In this document: positions 27,401 through 46,000 of the stretch, piece by piece
Layout of the letters: each line of letters begins with the position of its first letter
Numbering within the stretch: position 1 is the first letter of the stretch
Assembly (NCBI GenBank): GCA_023630585.1
Contig: CM042548.1
Span: 4,511,527 to 4,575,526 of the forward strand
DNA from: Cranoglanis bouderius
Taxonomy: Eukaryota; Chordata; Actinopteri; Siluriformes; Cranoglanididae
Reading direction: 5' to 3'
Length of the DNA stretch: 64,000 nucleotides
Notes under the pieces: generated by a model
Database searches by the model: none
Seen by the model: only the letters and a program-made list of their open reading frames with translations
Told to the model about the DNA's origin: nothing
Program-made: the position numbers and the translations under genes

Positions 27401-27913
27401 TAGGAGGCACACATTTGTCTTTAAAGAAACTTCCCTAGACAGGTTCAGAGGGACAAAGAAAGACCAATAACATAAATGCAATACTTTTACAGCATTCATT
27501 CATTCATTCATCCTTAGTAACTGCCAACTGGTGGCAGCCTTGGTGGTTTAAATTAGGCCACTGGTTTTTTTTCCCCACTGTGACCGGTCTACAGCTACAG
27601 TACAGTTCTGACACCTTTCTATCATAGCCAGCATGAACTTGAAATTTGAGCTACAACAGCTCTTCTGTATGATCGGATCAGATGGGCTAGCCTTTGCTCC
27701 CCACTCGCATCAATGAGCCCTGGGTGCCCATGACTCTCACTGGTTCACCGGTTGTCCTTCATTGGACCCCACAAGACCTGTCGTTTTGGAGATGCTCTGA
27801 CCCAGTCGTCTAGTCATCAAAATTTGGCCCATGTCACTCAGATCATTATACTTGCCCATTTTTCCTGACTTCGAGACTACCTTGACAGGTGCCATTGTAA
27901 CGAGATAATCAAT

Positions 27914-28008
<95 letters not shown>

Positions 28009-28465
28009 TAAATACATATATGGAAATAGAGCCAAGTAAATTCATTAGAAAATATCGTGGGCAGGTTCAAACAGAAATAATAATTGTGCAAGTGAGATTA
28101 AAAAACAGTCCCTCTCTAGTTGAAACCAATTATGAACTGGCGTGATGTAGCTGAGGTTGAGGAACTGTTAAGAATTCACACCCCATGCTGACAGTTCTGA
28201 CATTTTTACCTTCGAAAGAAAGAAAAAACACCTGTCTCTGTTTTAGTAGGACATGTCTACTACAGGTTTAAATCTGAATACAGGTGAATATCTTGAGCAC
28301 TGAACAGATACAGTTACAGATAGTGACATTGCGTTACACCTCTACTGTAGTCCAATTATGTACCTCAAATTATTTTTAACGGTATGTGACGTTGAAAGAT
28401 ACACTGCATTCTGAGAGTGTATAATAAACCAGGATAAATAGCGCAAATTTGTCAGTTTGCTCGTG

Positions 28466-28515
<50 letters not shown>

Positions 28516-28783
28516 GGTCGCAGAAAATCTACTTGTAAAGTCTGGACAGCTGTCACACAAAAAGAAAGTACAGCTCAGTGTCAAGTTTATTTATTATTTA
28601 TTTCTCTGCTCTCAGAGTTTGCTACTTGTTTGAGTTTTTCCACTCACACACCTCCGACTTGGTGATCCGGTGTCTCGCCAGCTTCACCACAGCGAAGTTC
28701 CCTTTCCCCAAAGTGCGCTCGATGTCGTAAAATCCGACCCGAACCGGCGCCCGCTGGCAGGGTTTCCGCTCCGGCTCGGCCAT
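9109..28783 (-). CDS. sik2: Salt-inducible kinase 2 (AMPK-related Ser/Thr kinase), complete, 15 coding exons
   Basis: LKB1-activated kinase that phosphorylates CRTC co-activators and class IIa HDACs, restraining CREB output. Minus-strand exons: 28783-28652, 25743-25627, 22709-22646, 20212-20051, 16595-16471, 14527-14404, 14247-14045, 13501-13349, 13147-13004, 11869-11677, 10917-10636, 10226-10087, 9943-9824, 9616-9522, 9367-9109. They join in frame to 770 residues. Kinase domain from about residue 19: LGKGNFAVVK, VAIK Lys48, HRD Asp141, DFG 159-161, activation-loop Thr174 in LATWCGSPPYAAPE. UBA-like segment about 290-330. PKA/14-3-3 sites: RSSFPVE (Ser336), RRPST (Ser351), RRASDTS (Ser560). 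An in-frame TAA 15 nt before the ATG supports the start. Human SIK2 is about 926 residues; the glutamine/proline-rich C-terminal expansion is absent here. Sequence and position favour SIK2 over SIK1 and SIK3. Confidence 0.97.
11128..11640. repeat. Degenerate ATCC/ATCT tetranucleotide satellite in sik2 intron 10
   Basis: About 500 bp of decayed CCATCCATCCAT/TCTATCTGTC units, between sik2 exons 11 and 10. The open frames across it are a by-product of the 4-bp period and are not genes. Confidence 0.85.
11885..11906. repeat. (CA)n microsatellite
   Basis: Short CA repeat about 15 bp upstream (in gene sense) of the sik2 exon 10 acceptor. In the transcript it reads as a GU run just before the splice site, a position where length changes could affect splicing. 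Confidence 0.9.
13630..13860 (+). repeat. SINE-like dispersed repeat, copy 1
   Basis: Shares an ordered set of phrases with copies at 25,026-25,320 and 30,120-30,440: CCCACTAGCTAG/CCCAGTAGCCAG start, GAGCTAAGAG, GGCTAGCATCTTTGTAAT, CCATCC and an end reading TGTGATTTGTACTTGTGAC. The last part resembles a diverged tRNA-type B box, so a SINE is likely. It lies in a sik2 intron. Confidence 0.5.
15108..16370. mobile_element. Degenerate Tc1-like element in sik2 intron 5
   Basis: Left (about 15108-15220) and right (about 16210-16370) ends are inverted copies sharing GAAGTGTAGACTTTCAGCTT, CAAGGGGTTT and AATATTGCATTAA. The right end finishes GTCCAAATACTTATGGACCCGACTG followed by a TA. The left terminus is truncated. 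The interior looks like an antisense, mutated Tc1 transposase (for example the reverse of ...CCCAAGAACAGAAAGGC) with no long frame left. The family assignment rests on end sequence and layout. Confidence 0.65.
16889..17011 (+). repeat. SINE-type 3' fragment
   Basis: Text such as CATCCAGGGTGTATTCCTGC, GTTCCTGGGATAGGCTCTG and a GAATGAATGAAT tail matches the 3' part of a common teleost SINE-like repeat. A related piece is at 54,000-54,130. Confidence 0.6.
17578..19085 (-). mobile_element. Apparently intact Tc1/mariner transposon
   Basis: Flanked by TA dinucleotides at 17576-17577 and 19086-19087 (the standard Tc1 target duplication). Both ends begin CAGGTGCATCTCAATAAATT. The inverted repeats are about 200 bp each (17578-17778 and 18886-19085) and differ at only a handful of positions. 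The 1.5-kb body holds one uninterrupted transposase gene. It lies in sik2 intron 4, in the same orientation as sik2. High repeat identity and an open gene suggest a recent insertion. Confidence 0.93.
17858..18823 (-). CDS. Tc1-family transposase, 321 aa, uninterrupted
   Basis: Cut-and-paste DDE transposase. The N-terminal paired-like helix-turn-helix region (residues about 1-110) includes IAKEAGCSQSAVSKHVNRKL, then a basic GRKNCGRKR linker. Catalytic triad: Asp135 (LFSDGSKF), Asp225 (FQQDLAPAHS) and Glu260 (SPDLNPIENLWG), with 34 residues between the last two, the DD34E signature of Tc1 elements. Length is near the family norm of about 340. It starts at an ATG after CTTCAAA and ends GAPTKY-stop, as is usual for the family. 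No stop or frameshift is present, unlike the other Tc1 copies in this window. Activity is inferred, not shown. Confidence 0.93.
   Translation of the reverse strand: MVSQFGSLGKTQTFIAKEAGCSQSAVSKHVNRKLSGRKNCGRKRCTTNRENRSLMRIVKQNQLKNLSELHKEWTDAGVKASRATTHRRVKEFGYSCRIPLVKPLLNHRQRQRRLTWAKEKKNWTVDQWSNILFSDGSKFCISFGNQGPRVWRKGGEAHSPSCLKSSVQFPQSVMIWGTMSSAGVGPLCVLKTKVTAPVYQEILEHFMLPSADQLFEDADFIFQQDLAPAHSAKSTKSWLNDHGVGVLDWPANSPDLNPIENLWGIVKRKMRNKRPKNADELKATVKETWASIPPQQCHKLITSMPRRTEAVIKAKGAPTKY
20520..22640. other. sik2 intron 3, mostly unique sequence
   Basis: Two kilobases between sik2 exons 4 and 3. I see no transposon ends or coding exon. About 21,240-22,560 is of mixed composition without simple repeats and could hold regulatory sequence, but no specific motif supports that. 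Confidence 0.4.
23887..24200. repeat. MITE-like repeat with cryptic ATATCGTGATAT ends
   Basis: Starts TAGGGGTGGGTGATATGAC and contains ATATCACAATATATTC, ending near GATATCACGATATCTC. This is typical of a non-autonomous hAT-like repeat I recall from fish and mammals. Clear target duplications were not found. Confidence 0.5.
24348..24396. repeat. (CA)n microsatellite
   Basis: About 24 CA units in sik2 intron 2. Reading frames of poly-VC or poly-HT across it are artefacts. Confidence 0.95.
25026..25320 (+). repeat. SINE-like dispersed repeat, copy 2
   Basis: Contains CCACCCAGTAGCCAGCTCTC, GCTTCCTCCGAGACACGTGA, ACTGCTGCTCATGCTATGTC, ATGAGCTTACAGATG and GGAGAGAAAGAGTATTTTCA. The same phrases recur in the same order at 30,120-30,440. 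It lies in sik2 intron 2, just upstream (plus strand) of exon 2. Confidence 0.7.
27602..27905 (-). mobile_element. Tc1-type fragment, N-terminal transposase end
   Basis: Close relative of 41,890-42,275: shared phrases include CCTTTCTATCATAGCCAGCA, CACTGGTTCACCGGTTGTCC, CCCACAAGACCTGTCGTTTT and AACGAGATAATCAATGTT. The minus strand encodes a helix-turn-helix start (MGKYNDLSDMGQI, ARRLGQSISKTTGLVG with one shift). Only a fragment, with no ends. Confidence 0.65.
27914..28010. repeat. (TA)n then (CA)n microsatellite
   Basis: About 40 TA units followed by a short CA run, in the sik2 first intron. Confidence 0.95.
28467..28515. repeat. (ATT)n microsatellite
   Basis: About 16 ATT units, roughly 140 bp inside sik2 intron 1 from the exon 1 donor. 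Confidence 0.95.
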
Positions 28784-29048
28784 GCCCGCTGCGTTTTACA
28801 GAGCCGCGCACCTGTGCGTCCGAAAAACGGAAAGGTAGAGGTAGTGACCGGCTTACTTATTAAAAAAAAAAAAAAAAAAAAAAAAGTATTTCAGACGCCC
28901 ATGCTAATTTAAGCTCCGCGCCCGCTGTCGGTTCTGTTCCTTCACATGGTTTCCGGTCCGTTGCCCGTTAGCGGGTCCCGCTCGCCCGCGAAACGGTTGG
29001 CTCACGCGCTCGGCGCGAAGCACGCTGTCTCTGGCGCTCCGCATGCGG

Positions 29049-29056
29049 TGACGTCA
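29049..29056. promoter_or_regulatory. sik2: Consensus palindromic CRE (TGACGTCA)
   Basis: Perfect 8-bp CREB/ATF site about 266 bp upstream of the sik2 start codon. SIK kinases repress CREB by phosphorylating CRTC, so a CRE here would allow feedback. Function is inferred. Confidence 0.6.
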
Positions 29057-29135
29057 GTGCGAAAGAGATTTTTTTTTTTTTTTTTTTGGTAACCAAAAGG
29101 GTGGCGGGGGGCGTGGTCTGCACGGTCCACAGTCC

Positions 29136-29149
29136 GTAACCAAGGCAAC
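29136..29149. promoter_or_regulatory. sik2: Consensus RFX X-box
   Basis: GTAACC AA GGCAAC fits the X-box pattern GTNRCC-N0-3-RGYAAC at every position. It lies about 355 bp upstream of the sik2 ATG, inside the CpG-rich block. Confidence 0.55.
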
Positions 29150-29259
29150 CTTATCCGCTTCGTACGTCAATCAGTGCCTGCAGCGCGCGCACTAAAGCTC
29201 CCTTTCTTTTCGCCCGGGCTATTTTCCAGCTCGGCTATATATATATATATATATACTGG

Positions 29260-30090
29260 ACCTCAACTCTGACCTCACATCTCATCTCTGAGTCTGTGCG
29301 GATCTTCATGCACATTTAATGAATCAAAAAATAGGATATTCTGCAAAATGTAATTTATCCTGTCCTATACACTCCTTAAAATTATGCCACCCCCTATTTT
29401 ACCATAAAATCCTGGATATGCCACTGACACTAGCTCATTCACTCATGCTGAGGTAATTACATAAACAACAGCCACCAGTTAGCGTCATCAGTTGCCCATT
29501 TTAATTCACTGCAGCCTCAACATTCATGATTAAACAGAGCAGTAACTGCTAAACCTAACCGCCATGTTTACCATTCTCGGTACATCTATATGTATCTAGT
29601 TACATACGCCTACAGTAAAAAACATTGCTTTATAATTAGTACGTATTTATAATTTATAACTGGCTGTATTAGAATTGCGCCTAGAAGTTCAGTATGAACT
29701 CATGCGATTGTATGGGAATGTAATGTGTAAGATATCTCCACCTGCTGTTCAATGGTGGTATTGCTTGACTCACATTGGTGTAATTAGTGTGCACATCCGT
29801 GTAACCCAGGGAGCGCACAAAATTCTCATCTCAGCGACTTCGCTTGCAAAGCGTAGTATGAGAGTGTAGTATGTGATTGAAATTCAGATTGATTCAATCT
29901 CCACACCCTTAAGGAACAACCGCATACATTTCACATGTTCGCATTTCGTGTTATGTCCTAAAACTGCACAACTGAATCCAAGTAAACACCATGTAAATAA
30001 TATGTGATTACATTTCAGAAATAAATCTGCAAGTCCTACATGTGTAAAATTAACTGGAAAAAAATAATCGTGTGAAAAATTACACACACT
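29260..30090. other. Intergenic between sik2 and layn, no gene seen
   Basis: AT-rich. A (TA)n tract lies at 29239-29255, and scattered CACATGT-type phrases occur around 29,930-30,075 similar to the array at 42.7-43.0 kb. No exon or RNA gene was recognised. Confidence 0.4.
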
Positions 30091-30119
30091 AATGACACTT
30101 TTTATGGTTTCTTGGGTAT

Positions 30120-30440
30120 CCCCGACCCAGTTTCTTCTTAATTTGGTCTTGGCCACCAGCCAGTTTTCCCCATCATACCACAACTAACAATGTGCTTCCT
30201 ACGAGATGCGTGAATCCAGCAAAATGTATCTTTTTGAACTGCTGCTCATGCTGTGTCACAGGGCAGTGTACCTGCCCTATTTGCACATACATGAGCTCAT
30301 GGATGCCCACGATTGGCTAGTGCCCTTGTGATTGACATGGGAGAGAGAGTATGCCCCTCCCACTCAGAGAGCATGGCTAATCTCTAGACTAGGCATCATT
30401 GTGATTCAAACTTGCAAGAAGGCAAATGCTTTTCTGGTGT
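30120..30440 (+). repeat. SINE-like dispersed repeat, copy 3
   Basis: Contains CCACCAGCCAGTTTTCCCC, TGCTTCCTACGAGATGCGTGA, ACTGCTGCTCATGCTGTGTC, CATGAGCTCATGGATG, GGAGAGAGAGTATGCCCCTC and an end reading ATTGTGATTCAAACTTGCAA. The end resembles a tRNA B box (GATTCAAAC). Same order as copies 1 and 2. Confidence 0.7.
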
Positions 30441-31554
30441 GCCAATTGGGAGCCCATTTTCAGTTAGGAACAGGAGACATGGACAGTTCCTAGGGCACTT
30501 AGTAAGCAGCAATTAAACTTCACCAATTAGTGTGAAAAATGAAAAAAAAAAAATCAGATGTAAAAATAAAGTAGAGCAAGCAGCACAAAATATTACATTA
30601 CTTACAAAAATACACTATTTTTTTTAAAAATAATATAAATAACCTACCTATAAATGTGCATCTTCAGAAAACTAGTTTTAAAGTCTGCTTTATGAACATC
30701 TTTCATTAAAATAATTACAAATACATCTCAAACTTTTTTTGACAGAAAAGGCAAGACATTTATTTAGTTCCAGTTTCAGGTCGACAAGTCAGCATCATAA
30801 GATCACATTTTAATGCTTAAGGCCAATGCTAAGAATATGCAATATGAAGCAAAGCAGCCTAACCAGGCCATGCAAACCCAACACGATGAGGCACAAGCAC
30901 ATACACAACAACTTTATGCACAAAGTATCACTAACATTACATTGATTTAATTGAACTGTTTCCACTGGTTTCTCTAGGAGACATGGACAATTCAAAGAAC
31001 CTTCAGTTGACATCAATTTGTGTGAACCCATCCAGAAAAAAAAAAAAACAGACAGTACATATATTTTATAATGCATAGCCCTAAAAAGTCTGTAAATTGC
31101 TCACTTTCCACAAGCAGTCAATGAGAGGAAATAAGAATTTCTCAAGCAAATCTTTAAAGAAGTCACATCAATGTCATTTTTCATGTTTTAACAGTCATTC
31201 CATGCGAATACAGGAGTGCACACTTGATCAAGTGTTTTGAGCTTCTGAAATGTCTTTTGAAATGTCTTTGTATTTCCAGAAACAGGGAGCTGATAACTGT
31301 CTTGGATTATCTGAGACTCTGAGCCTTTTTTTTTTTGTTGTTGCCTACCATAGGAGACTAAATCAGAAATAACGCTCAATTGATTACAAGATGACAATCT
31401 CACTGCTGTTTGTCATCTAGGTGCCCATTTACATGGACAAAAGAAATCAGTCCTTGATTTCCTACTGAATTCTTGAGAATTCTGAAATGTCTGAGGACAT
31501 TCAAGACCCGAGACCTCTTTCATCACAAACTGTCTGATAACACAAAGTTCTTGT

Positions 31555-40731
<9,177 letters not shown>

Positions 40732-40960
40732 TTCACGGTTTCTTCTACAGATGAGATGCGTATTTTAAACATTAAACATTAAAAGACATCTCGACAAATG
40801 GACAATCCACAGATTGAGCGAGGTTCTGCGCGCACGCGCGTGTGTGGCAGTGTATGAACCCTGTGTTGTCTCCGCACAGTGCACGCAGGAAAGGCAGGGA
40901 GGAGTGTGTGAGGGGTTTCGGTCGCGCGAGAGCGTTAATTAGGTTCGGATTAATTCAATT
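40732..40960 (-). promoter_or_regulatory. layn: layn promoter/5' region
   Basis: Sequence upstream of the layn ATG. CpG content is raised between about 40,825 and 40,980 (GCGCGCACGCGCGTG and GGTCGCGCGAGAGCG). No TATA box was placed with confidence. Confidence 0.45.
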
Positions 40961-41106
40961 AGCCTGCCGATCGTGGGCGGAGTCTCTTTTAGCTGTTCTT
41001 GCATGCGAAATTATTCTTATTATTGTATTTTTTAAAATGATAAATATACGATGAATGGCATTGGAAGTATAAAATTATATAAACTGGTGGTATATTCGGT
41101 CAATGC

Positions 41107-42613
41107 GCAATTCACTCTTAAAACGGTTGAGTTAAAAAATAACCCAATTTGGGTCTATTTGAATACCCAGCGCGAGCTGGGTATCTTGGGTTAAGATATT
41201 TACCCAACATGCTAGTTTTTTATTTTATTTTTATAAAACCCAATTTGTGGGTGAAAATGACGACATTGCTAAGTCGCTTTTCTACTGCTCGGTTCGGCTC
41301 GACTCTGCTCGCTTTTTGGGGGTTTTCCACTGTGGATAGTACCTGGTACCTGGTACTTTTTTTTAGTACCAGCTCGGTGGAGGTTCCATGCGAGCCGAGC
41401 CGATACTAAATGTGACGCCAAGACCCAATGGATTTGCGGCACTAGAGTCCAGTGCTAGTTTATAATCCGAGATGTTACAGACAAAATGTGAGGTAATTTT
41501 TTTTTTTTAACTAGCTAGAAGTAACGTTGATATTTATATAGACTAATGCTAACTGGAAATATAATTATGTTAGAATTTAATATAATCTTCAAACATTTCT
41601 TTTAAAACACACTAATTTGGCTTATTTATTACAAGAAGTCAAATTCAGCCATACTTTTTGTCACTAGGCTAACACTGGCTATCAAGCCACACTTCATGTT
41701 GAAAAGTTATTGCCTACATAATGTTTATTTAATAGAGAAATATACACACCAATCAGCCATAACATTAAAACCATCTGCCTAATAATTGTGTTCCTCTTGT
41801 GCCGCCAAATCAGCTCTGACCCGTCGAGGCACGGACTCCACACTCTGAATGGTCTGCGGCTACGCAGCCCCATACACAGCAAGCTGTGATGCACTGTGTG
41901 TTCTGACACCTTTCTATCATAGCCAGCATGAACCTTTTCAACAAATTGTGCTACAGTAGCTCTTCTGTGGGATCGAACCTAGCCTTCACTCCCCACACGC
42001 ATCAATGATTCTTGGGCACCCATGACGCTGTCGCTGGTTCACCGGTTGTCCGTCCTTGGACCACTTTTGGTAAGTACTAAACACTGTATAGCAGGAACGC
42101 CCCACAAGACCTGTCGTTTTGGAGATGCTTTGATCCAGTCGTCTAGCCATCACAATTTGGTCCTTGTCAAAGTTGCTCAGATGCTTGTGCTTGCCCATTT
42201 TTCCTGCTTCCAACACATCAACTTGCTGCCTAATATATCCCATCCCTTGACAGGTGCCACTGTAACGAGATAATCAATGTTATTCACTTCACCTTCCAGT
42301 GGTTTTAATGTTATGGCTGATCAGTGTATAATTCTGAATTGTTCAACTAAAAATTATTTTAATGTGAACATAAATGTTCATGAATGTAACAGCTGATTTC
42401 TTTTACTTTAGACTTTGCTGCTTCTCAACAGGTGCCGTGCAAATTTCCAGAAAATGAATCTTGCATGTTCCATTTCAGGTCAGCATCTCAACCCAATATG
42501 ATGAATTGACTATCATCAACCCAATTTGGGCCAAGTCAACTAACTACCTGACCCAACAAGCTAATCTCAGGCACTGAGATGTAAAATTAACCCAACATTG
42601 TGGGCTTTACCAG
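41107..42613. mobile_element. Composite of nested MITEs between layn and hoatz
   Basis: Outer pieces near 41,137-41,215 (ACCCAATTTGGGTC, ACCCAGCGCGAGCTGGGTA, TTACCCAACATGCTAG) and 42,488-42,610 (AACCCAATATG, ATTAACCCAACATTG) look like the two arms of one MITE. Between them lie another short repeat around 41,270-41,415 (GCTCGGTTCGGCTCGACTCTG ... CGAGCCGAGCCG) and the Tc1-type element at 41,745-42,326. Confidence 0.5.
41745..42326 (-). mobile_element. Internally deleted Tc1-type element
   Basis: TA at 41743-41744 and 42327-42328. Ends CACACCAATCAGCCATAACA and (reverse) CACTGATCAGCCATAACA, both continuing TTAAAACCA. The minus strand keeps the transposase N-terminus (MGKHKHLSNFDKDQIVMARR, RSCYTVFSTYQKWSKDG), but the catalytic half is lost. 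A related fragment is at 27,602-27,905. Confidence 0.8.
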
Positions 42614-42689
42614 GTACTGTAATTTTGCGTTACCACACACCGTTCCTATTATCTACTCCTTTTAGAGAAAAGTCAGATGAACATCACAT

Positions 42690-42990
42690 GTGAAGTTTAT
42701 GTGGTTTTTAGACACTTCACAGTGGACTTTTCACATGTAGTGTATGCAAACATATATTTTTTCACATGATGGACATGTGGTTTCATTTCTTAAATGTGAT
42801 TTTCCCACACAATTAATTCTTTTTCACATCCAATCACATATTAATGACATCATGCTATGTGTACACTTGAGGTCATGTGCAACTTCAGGGCACAGTGTTG
42901 AAATACACTTTCACTTGTGATCACCTATCATTCACATAATCACATGGAAAAACTTATGATCACATACAAAGTTTATTTTCCACAACACGT
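42690..42990. repeat. Array of degenerate CACATGTGA-type units
   Basis: Repeated phrases CACATGTGAAG, TTTTCACATG, CACATGATGGACATGTGG, TTTTTCACATCCAATCACAT and ATCACATGGAAA at irregular spacing. Looks like a decayed minisatellite or MITE interior. Confidence 0.5.
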
Positions 42991-43096
42991 GTGTAAAGAC
43001 AACATATACAGGGATAGTTTAATGCAAAGTACTATTCATATTCTTATACTCCAAACAAAATTATAGTATTAGGTTTCAAAAGGCTGGTGGCACCCT

Positions 43097-46000
43097 TTAT
43101 ACAAGTTCTTGGACTTCCTTTATGTCCTGATCCAGAACCTCAGGAAGAGTCTTGTAAGAAAACCTGCAAAGGCACAGCGTAATAGATCAGAATCAGTGAG
43201 TGATGTGAAGTAGAAAGAAAAAAAAAAACATTTTTACTTTTTTAGCTATCTGTGCTTGCTTCTAAATGCTTAGTCATTTGTCATTGATACACAGTTTTGT
43301 ACAACATGTGGATACACTCTCAAAGATAAAAGTACCAAGCTGAACTTTTCCATGTCACTGGGGTGGTACCATATTTTGTATTTTTAGCAGGCAACTGTTA
43401 ACTGGGAAGGTGCATGAACATTTAATTAGATTTTAGAGTAATGCTTTAAAGGTACATGGGTGGTTCTTAGGGTAGGGTGACCATAGGTCCTCTTTTTTCT
43501 GGACATGTCCCCTTTTTTGGACCTTAAAAAAGCGTTTGGCTGGGATTTCTAAATTTGAGAAAATGTTTCTTCTCGCACACCAATTGGTCGATTATAAAAG
43601 GCTTGCAGCAACTATTGGCCAAATTCCTGCCTCTCAACCATTAGCCTACTCTCAGTGAACGCGTGAAGGTGAAGCGCTGTTATGTACGGCATCAAACAAT
43701 AGCAGCAAGTGACAGCTGTCCTGAGTTGAAACAGTGCCCATGGGCATATAAGGTAATTTTTAATTTCATGTTATCACATTGCTTCATATTACATGGCCAT
43801 TCAAATGTGTAAATGATGGTAGAAGGTACACTCATGGCATCTAGTATTTTATTTTATTCCATGGACATTCAAAAGAATGTAGGAAAAAATGTAAAATGTG
43901 GGCAGAGTGAAACAAATTTTATTTATATATTTTTATGTGACATTAATAGTGTCTTTTTCAGTGTATTAAAGTTTGCATTCATAGTAACACTGTTTTGAAC
44001 ATGATTCCCCAGGGTCCCCCACACCAAAGGGAAAAAAAAGGTGTCCTCTTTTTGGAAAAACAGAATATGGTCACCCTACCTTAGGGTCCAATTATGTACC
44101 TTAAATTATTTTTAAAGGAACACCATATTCACATTTACAGGTGAAAATTGCAAACTAAAGGTACACAAGATGTACCCTTAATGGTACCACTTCAGAGAAA
44201 AGGAAAAGTACAGATTGGTACCTTTATTTTGTAAGTACTATTGAAATGCCAATAAACAGAAGGCAGTGGTGTCCAAACCTAGCACTAAGGATGCCATGCT
44301 GTTCACATTTTTGTCTAATGTAACACAGCTGATTCATGGATTAATTGACTAACTCCTGGTCTAATTAGGGCACACTTAATGTGCTGGGTTACAGCAGGAA
44401 ATTTTCACCGTTTGAAGAACAGAAAAAGTTACATAACCTATGCTTAAAATGTCTTAAATCTTCACAGAATCTATTAGTGTTTTATTAAAAGTGAGGAATT
44501 GGGTACATTTTTGCACTTTCTCTGTATCCATCATCATCATTTTCTCATATCCCTTTAACCACCAATTTTTAAAAGGTTGATTGGCATACACCCACACACA
44601 CCTATACACACCCACACAAACTAATTCTGTTTTCCTGTAACAGTAACATTTGTCTAATACCTCTCCCAAGAATTAAAAGGGAGTATTATTTGTTTGCCTT
44701 TTTTTTATTTATTTTTTTTTAATTTGAAGTAATTTATGGCAGTAACATCAGCAAAAGAGCTTCCCCTCCCACAGCAGTAAATCCTCTAGTCAGTGTCGGG
44801 TTACTGCCTCTACATCCACACAATCAATGCAGGGCTCTATCACGCACCAAGCCACTTATTGTAAGCAGTTTAAACCTAGATTTTTCACCAGACAAATTCT
44901 GTGTTTGACAGCACAGATGTTCTCTTGTACCTCTCAGTCAGCTCAGGTCTACTTGGCTTGTGCAGATGGGATACCATTTCTTTCTGTGGAGAACAAGCAG
45001 TTAACAGTTTATAATCATGATGTTACCAATTACCAAGAAGTTTTAACTGAGGTATTTGATCAACATCTTATACAAATGTGTGAAAAGGGGTGCTATGAAG
45101 GCCTTACAGTGGTATTCATAGGATAACCATACAACAGGAGAAGGTATTAAATTTATGATGGCTATTTAATTTCGATTTTGGTTGTTACCTGTATCAGACA
45201 ATCTGTAATTTGCAGATTACAGAAATAAAGCTGTAGTTATGATTAAGATAACTAATGCCTAAAAATAGCAACAACAAACGTTCTACTATAATTAGTTACT
45301 TAGAAGGAAACAATATAAGGGTCTAACTTAAAAAGTAATACATAAGTAAGAATGATTTTTGAACGGATTATATAAGATATATAATCAGACTCAGACATCC
45401 AGTAGGAGTTTTACAATTTGTAACAATTTCCAAATCATGATTTTGGGGCCCAGGGTTGTTTTTATGCACATTTGCCTTAAGCAATTACGTAAGATAGAAC
45501 TGGCTATGACTAATCATGATTGGTAAAACAGCTAAGGCTAAGCACATAATCATCATCCTTTTCCCCTAGAGACATGCAAGTCCATAATGAGTTGCTTTCC
45601 AGACCATTCCACTCTTCCTGTTCCACTGCAGGGGTTGGACAGTCGCAAAATGCTGAGGCTTTGAGGAAAAAGTGCTGATAAGAGAGACAGAGCACTCTAA
45701 TGGATAGCAGAGAAATAAAACACTTGGCTGTCTACGGGACTCCTCTTCTGCCCTAATCTGCAAAGGGCTGTAATGATGAATTGCCTACTTGATGATTTGC
45801 ACGTACATATTGGCAGCTGAACAGAAATGAACAGCAATATGGTTTTATAAGGGAGATCGACACGTTGGTGCCTACCTTAATCCGATCTTCTCTCTGCTTC
45901 TTTAAGAGTGCCATGATCTCATCACGCTTTTTCGCCTGTTGAGAAAAAGATTGGTGTGTGAAAAAGCAAGATGTGATGTTAGCTAGCTAACCACCTATGT

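Larger units (their letters stand above)
27205..28419. mobile_element. MITE split by later insertions (sik2 intron 1)
   Basis: Left end CACACTCAGACATAAAGGTA after TA (27203-27204). Right end ...CATTCTGAGAGTG before TA (28420-28421). The family reads AAAGGTACCAAACTGTAC near one end and CCAATTATGTACCT internally, as in the copy at 43,315-44,237. The middle (about 27,480-28,290) is foreign: a Tc1 fragment and a long TA repeat. Confidence 0.6.
28800..29200 (-). promoter_or_regulatory. sik2: sik2 CpG-rich promoter region
   Basis: Immediately upstream of the sik2 ATG on the minus strand. CpG density rises sharply between about 28,900 and 29,200 compared with the AT-rich surroundings. It holds a full CRE, an RFX X-box and a GC-box-like GGGGGCGTGG (about 29107-29116). 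A poly-A/T tract sits at 28861-28886 and 29071-29087. The transcription start is not determined. Confidence 0.65.
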
